Source of the DNA: Aldersonia sp036524855
Lineage (GTDB): Bacteria; Actinomycetota; Actinomycetes; Mycobacteriales; Mycobacteriaceae
Direction: 5' to 3'
DNA length: 64,000 bases
Assembly (NCBI GenBank): GCA_036524855.1
Contig: DATDBL010000019.1
Coordinates: 1-64,000 of the forward strand
Part shown: piece by piece, positions 60,336 to 64,000 of the stretch
How the letters are laid out: each line of letters begins with the position of its first letter
Position numbering within the stretch: position 1 is the stretch's first letter
Translations under genes and position numbers: made by a program
Notes under the pieces: model-generated
The model's database searches: none
Seen by the model: only the letters and a program-made list of their open reading frames with translations
Told to the model about the DNA's origin: nothing

Positions 60336-62416
60336 CTACCGATCGCGCCTAGCCAACTGACTGGGCCACCACACGGTCCGGCCGATGTCGTAGACGAGCG
60401 CCGGAACGAGCAACGTGCGCACCAGCAGTGCATCCAGAAGCACACCGAACGCGACGATGAACGCGATCTGGGCGAGGAAGATCAACGGGATGACCGCGAG
60501 CGCGGAGAAGGTCGCCGCGAGCACCACGCCGGCCGAGGTGATGACGCCGCCGGTCACCGTCAGCCCTCGCAGGACCCCGCGCCGGGTGCCGATCTGCTGG
60601 GCCTCCTCGCGCACCCTGGTCATCAGGAAGATGTTGTAGTCGATCCCGAGCGCGACCAGGAACACGAACGCAAAGAGGGGAACGACCGGGTCAGCGCCCG
60701 GAAAACCGAGGATGTGGTTGAACACGATCGACGAGACGCCGAGGGTCGCGGCGAACGACAGGACGACGGTTGCCATCAGCACGATCGGTGCGACAAGTGC
60801 TCTCAGCAGCAGGCACAGGATCAGCAGGACCACCAGGCTCACGACCGGAATGATCAGAGTGCGGTCGTGGATGGCCGTCGTCTTGGTGTCCAGGTCCACC
60901 GCGGTCGGGCCGCCGACGAGTGCATCCGCTCCCTCGACATCACGCACCGCGGAACGCAGTCGCTCGACGGTGTTCTCGGCAGCGAGCGAATCCGCGGGCT
61001 CGGTAAGGGTCGCCTGCAGCGCGACCCTGCCGTCCACGGTCTTCGGCGCACCGTCGGGTCCCGACACCGCGGTCACCTCCGCGACGCCGTCGACCACCGA
61101 CGCTTCCGCCTGAACCTGCTGCACCCGATCGGAATTCGTGATGATCACCGCGGGTGAACCGTCGCCGGCGTCGAAATGCTCGGTCAGGATCTCCTGTCCG
61201 CGCTGCGAGTCCACGGGGAGCAGGAAGGTGTCGGACTGGGCCACTCCCTCGGCGCGTAACTGCGGCACCAGCAATGCGCACAGCACCAGGACCAGCATCG
61301 ATGTCACCCAAAAGCGACGCGGATGGCGTCCGACGCGCGCCGCCAGGGACGCCCAGAAGCGATGCCGCTCTGCCCGATCGGCGTCGACGTGGGGGCGTGA
61401 CGGCCAGATGCGTTGCGGCCGAGCATGGTCAGGACCGTGGGCAGGAACGTCATCGACGCCAGGAACGAGGCCGCGATGCCGATCGCTGCCACCGGTCCAA
61501 GGCCGCGGTTCGAGTTGAGATCGGACAGGAGCAGGCACAGCACGCCGGCGATCACGGTGCCCGCCGAGGCGGCGACGGGTTCGAGGGTGGCCCGCCACGC
61601 GACCCGCATGGCGGCATACGTGTCCTCGTGCGCCCTGAGTTCTTCGCGGAACCGGGCGACCAGTAGCAACGCGTAGTCGGTGGCGGCCCCGAAGACCAGG
61701 ATGAACAGGATGCCCTGGCTCTGCCCGTTGAGCGTGATCACGTCCGCCGAGGCGAGCAGATACACCAGCATGCTCGCGAGACCGAGCGCGAAGACCGCGG
61801 AAACGATCACCACGAAGGGCAGGATGGGGCTGCGGTAGACCACGATCAGGATGAGGATGACCACGCTGCCGGCCACGAGAAGCAGGAGTCCGTCGATCCC
61901 GCCGAAGGCGGATGTGAGGTCGGCGGCGGTGCCCGCGGGCCCGGTCAGGTAGACCGTGAGGCCGTCCGGCCGCTCAATCGAGAGTTGTTGCCGCAGAACC
62001 TCGATGCTGTCACCGACCTCGCCCGCGGCGTCGATGGAGACGACGACCTGCAGTGCCCGACCGTCTTCGGATCGGATGGGGGGCGAGACGCCCGCGTCGA
62101 TCCCCGACGCGCCGGCGACCCGGCCAACCGAGTCGGCAACGAAGGTCGCGTCGGCCTCGGTCGTCCCCGCGTCCCGCTCGGCGACGACGATTGCAGGTAC
62201 TCGGTCGGCCTCGAGGAAGGCGGCTTCCAGTTGCGCGACCGCTGTCGCCTCCGCCGACGCGGGAAGGAACGACGTGTTGTCGTTGGCCTGCACGTCGCCG
62301 AGTTTGCCGGCGAAGGGACCACCGGTGGCGCCGAGCACGAGCCATCCCAGGATCAGCAGAGCTGACAGAATCCAACGCAGACGACTGATTCGTCGCGCCA
62401 GGGCAAGATTGTGCAC
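60336..62416 (-). pseudogene. MmpL-family (RND) transporter, single-base frameshift
   Basis: The first part starts at GTG 62416 and encodes ISRLRWILSALLILGWLVLG with a large external loop, helices 2-6 (TVIAGVLCLLLSDLNSNRG, AIGIAASFLASMTFLPTVLT) and MLGRN. It then loses frame at the A-pair at 61413-61414 and stops near 61304. The other frame continues the family sequence from RIWPSRPHVDADRAERHRFW through ALVAPIVLMATVVLSFAATL to VFLVALGIDYNIFLMTRVRE and on to 60336. Restoring one A would give LGRKRIWPSRP and a complete protein of about 690 residues. It could be a sequencing error. It lies downstream of a SigK-type promoter element. Confidence 0.82.
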
Positions 62417-62472
62417 CGGTAATCCTGTCTGTGCTCGGGCGCGCCGAAGCGGGCCGTCGGTGAGGTGTGTCG

Positions 62473-62508
62473 CTGGCCATTCGAGACTGTGGAGCGGCTG
62501 GATGGGAC
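62473..62508 (-). promoter_or_regulatory. SigK-type promoter upstream of the mmpL gene
   Basis: The same 36-bp element as upstream of the fasciclin operon, with three mismatches in 36. CCATCC and TCGAAT are again 15 bp apart. The element ends 57 bp before the predicted mmpL start, close to the 48-bp distance at the fasciclin gene. Confidence 0.6.
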
Positions 62509-62554
62509 TCTCGAGGTCCTCGGCCGGGTATCCGTGTGGGCTGACGCCCTCGCG

Positions 62555-62852
62555 ATGGTTGACGCGTTCGACGCGGTCACCGACGCCGACCTGAGAAGAA
62601 TCGGCGGCTTCAAGTGGTCGAAGCCTCCCGACGCCACGGGCGTGTTCGTGGCGGAGATGGACTTCGGGGTGGCTCCGCCCCGTGCGTGAAGCCATCCAGT
62701 CGGCGGTCGATGCCGGCCTGTTCGGCTATCCACCCCACACGATCTCGGATCAGCTGTCGACGGCATGCGCCGCTTGGCAGCGCGACGAGTACGGGTGGGA
62801 GGTCCTCCCCGAGCGAGTGCGTCCCCTGGGTGACGTCCTACAGGGCATGACG
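62555..62852 (+). pseudogene. patB: MalY/PatB-type aminotransferase, N-terminal fragment
   Basis: ATG 62555 opens MVDAFDAVTDADLRRIGGFK and VAEMDFGVAPP, the start of the PatB/MalY C-S lyase family (the family motif reads VAEMDFxxAPPV). A surplus C in the run 62678-62681 shifts the frame. The next frame continues VREAIQSAVDAGLFGYPPHT and PERVRPLGDVLQGM, and similarity ends at 62852. About 100 of roughly 390 residues remain. The fragment abuts a piece of an unrelated gene on the other strand. Confidence 0.75.
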
Positions 62853-63190
62853 GTGAGGATCTGGTTGAGCAGCACGTTGCGCGACCACCCGAACTTGACC
62901 ACCGCCTCTGCGTAGAGGTCACGCACAGCCTGGTCGTCCAGCTTGTCCAACAGCACGGTGATGTGTCCCCACGGCAATCTTCCAACAGCCGTTGGAAGAT
63001 TGCCCGACCAGGCGTTCGCGAAGGCTCGCATGTCTCCCAGTACAGCTCGACCACCTGCTTGTTCACCGTCTGTTGAGCCGCCGCACGCGCCGCCACCACC
63101 CGCGACGTCAGCGCCCGCCAGCGTCTCGTCGTAGTCGCCGGGAAAGCTCGACCTCCCGACGCGGTCCCCGCGCGTTCACCGGCGGCCGCC
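62853..63190 (-). pseudogene. DUF1016/YhcG-type nuclease fragment
   Basis: On the minus strand GRLPWGHITVLLDKLDDQAV followed by RDLYAEAVVKFGWSRNVLLN is the hallmark of DUF1016 (YhcG) PD-(D/E)XK nucleases. An N-terminal piece (RAAAQQTVNKQVVELYWET) lies upstream in another frame. The two pieces flank a 14-bp inverted repeat, and the reading ends at QILT, where the PatB fragment begins. It is a remnant of a gene often found in defence islands. Confidence 0.65.
62973..63004. repeat. perfect 14-bp inverted repeat with 4-nt loop
   Basis: GGCAATCTTCCAAC and GTTGGAAGATTGCC flank AGCC. It lies inside the DUF1016 remnant, precisely where the reading frame changes. It may be a small inverted duplication or a trace of an excised element. 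It has no U-tract and no adjacent gene end, so it is unlikely to be a terminator. Confidence 0.75.
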
Positions 63191-63378
63191 GCGCCCAAGT
63201 CGTCGCGGACGGGCATCGCGCCCGCGACCTGGACAACCGATCACCCAAACCCACCCCATGAGCAGCACACTACTGGCCACGCAGCGGCCAACCATCGCGG
63301 CAGACACGTGCCGCCTCGAGACCCCCGCCGCCTTCTACCAGCTCGACCGAGTCGGCGAGTGCGCAGTTGTTGCGGCCT

Positions 63379-64000
63379 TTATTCGACGCTTGCGACAGCA
63401 GGTGCGCACTCGGCGGCGGCGGTCACGACGACACGGTGCACGAACGAGAGTTTCCTGAACGCGGCGGCGTTGAGTTCGAACGGATACAGATCCGGCTTGC
63501 CCATCGAGCGGTTGATCAGGTTGAAGAACGTCGCGGCGCGGCCCCAGTCCCACAGCATCCGCTCCGCGCTCTCGTTGCGGTAGTCGACGAGTGGGACGAC
63601 GTCCTCGAGCGGGTAGCCGCGGGCAGGGTTGGCATGCCATACGACGTCACCGCTCGCGGTGGTCTGCAGGGTGTCGGTGATGTGTAGGTAGTGCGCGAAG
63701 CACTCCGCGAAGTCCTCCCACGGGTGCATGGTCGCGTACTCGGAGATGTAGTTCTCGCGCCAGTCCTCCGGGGCACCGAGACGGTAGTGCCGCTCGATCG
63801 CGTCCGAGTAGCTGGCCCGTTCGTCGCCGAAGATCTCCCGGCACTCGTCGATCAGCGGCCCGTTCTCGACCAGGACGTTCTGGTAATAGTGCCCGACCTC
63901 GTGCCGGAAATGCCCCAGCATCGTGCGGTAGGGCTCGCCGAGGTACACCCGCAGGCGCTCGCGAACGTCGTCGAGGGTCTCCACCAGATCGATCGTGATG
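63379..64000 (-). CDS. putative zinc-binding metallopeptidase (3' part; start beyond window)
   Basis: The frame is open to the right window edge, so the N-terminus is missing. The visible 206 residues contain LGHFRHEVGHYYQNVLV with an HExGH-type zinc motif (HEVGH) and FGDERASYSDAIERHYRLGA. YISEYATMHPWEDFAECFAH carries a downstream glutamate that could be the third ligand. This is the putative zinc-binding metallopeptidase family, whose N-terminus usually has a small zinc-ribbon region. The end at 63379-63381 is clear. The role is unknown. Confidence 0.85.
   Translation of the reverse strand, partial: ITIDLVETLDDVRERLRVYLGEPYRTMLGHFRHEVGHYYQNVLVENGPLIDECREIFGDERASYSDAIERHYRLGAPEDWRENYISEYATMHPWEDFAECFAHYLHITDTLQTTASGDVVWHANPARGYPLEDVVPLVDYRNESAERMLWDWGRAATFFNLINRSMGKPDLYPFELNAAAFRKLSFVHRVVVTAAAECAPAVASVE

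Noticed and set aside
62973..63004. The 14-bp inverted repeat as a transcription terminator
   Set aside because: It lies inside a gene remnant rather than after a gene end and has no U-tract.
1..64000. tRNA, rRNA or riboswitch genes
   Set aside because: I looked in the intergenic gaps and saw no cloverleaf or known RNA motif; a dedicated scan (tRNAscan-SE, Rfam) would be needed to exclude them fully.

Overview
The window reads as chromosomal DNA of a high-GC actinomycete. Codon use is strongly GC3-rich, GTG starts and 4-8 bp stop/start overlaps are common, and the gene families (SigK/RskA with a fasciclin lipoprotein, MmpL, CrtYc/CrtYd/CrtU carotenoid genes, DUF4407, DUF6247) fit the Rhodococcus/Nocardia/Gordonia group. 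I cannot assign a species. No rRNA, tRNA, CRISPR array, complete insertion sequence or prophage was seen.

Layout. (1) 0-9 kb is accessory and partly decayed. It holds an amidotransferase tail, an IS21-type transposase fragment, a frameshifted SnoaL-like gene, a VOC protein, a decayed TPR gene, a large LuxR-type ATPase regulator and a divergent TetR/SRPBCC pair. (2) 9.1-16.9 kb looks like a mandelamide/mandelate to benzoate pathway: amidase, AcoR-type activator, benzaldehyde dehydrogenase, benzoylformate decarboxylase and an FAD-linked 2-hydroxyacid dehydrogenase. (3) 17.0-24.8 kb is a second catabolic locus: CaiB-type CoA transferase, quinone oxidoreductase, 3-hydroxyisobutyrate-type dehydrogenase, aldehyde dehydrogenase, LysR regulator and MHS transporter. 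A GTGCAG-WW-CTGCAC palindrome recurs in its three control regions. (4) 26.0-28.9 kb carries a two-gene P-loop ATPase plus TPR module with four nearly identical 141-bp repeats; it abuts a graveyard of toxin-antitoxin genes. (5) 30-41.5 kb is mostly core: gltD/gltB, membrane proteins and a DHA2 exporter with its TetR repressor. (6) 41.5-60.2 kb is a photoprotection neighbourhood: photolyase, two decayed epimerase-type genes, lipocalin and fasciclin, SigK/RskA, a MerR/B12-domain regulator, and a carotenoid operon (crtE, crtB, idi, crtYc, crtYd, crtU, Rieske protein) flanked by a glycosyltransferase and reductases. (7) 60.3-64 kb holds a frameshifted mmpL gene, gene fragments and a partial zinc metallopeptidase.

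How the genes fit together. In the carotenoid operon the phytoene desaturase gene crtI is reduced to a 40-codon stub (50667-50789) between crtE and crtB. Genes before and after the desaturation step are intact, but the step itself is missing here. A 36-bp promoter-like element upstream of the fasciclin/lipocalin operon recurs with 33 of 36 identities upstream of the mmpL gene at 62.4 kb, which suggests one SigK-type regulon. Many apparent frameshifts are single-base. The large internal deletions (crtI, the SDR/DUF2867 paralogue, a HigB-like toxin) point to real decay, but isolated homopolymer shifts could be sequencing errors.
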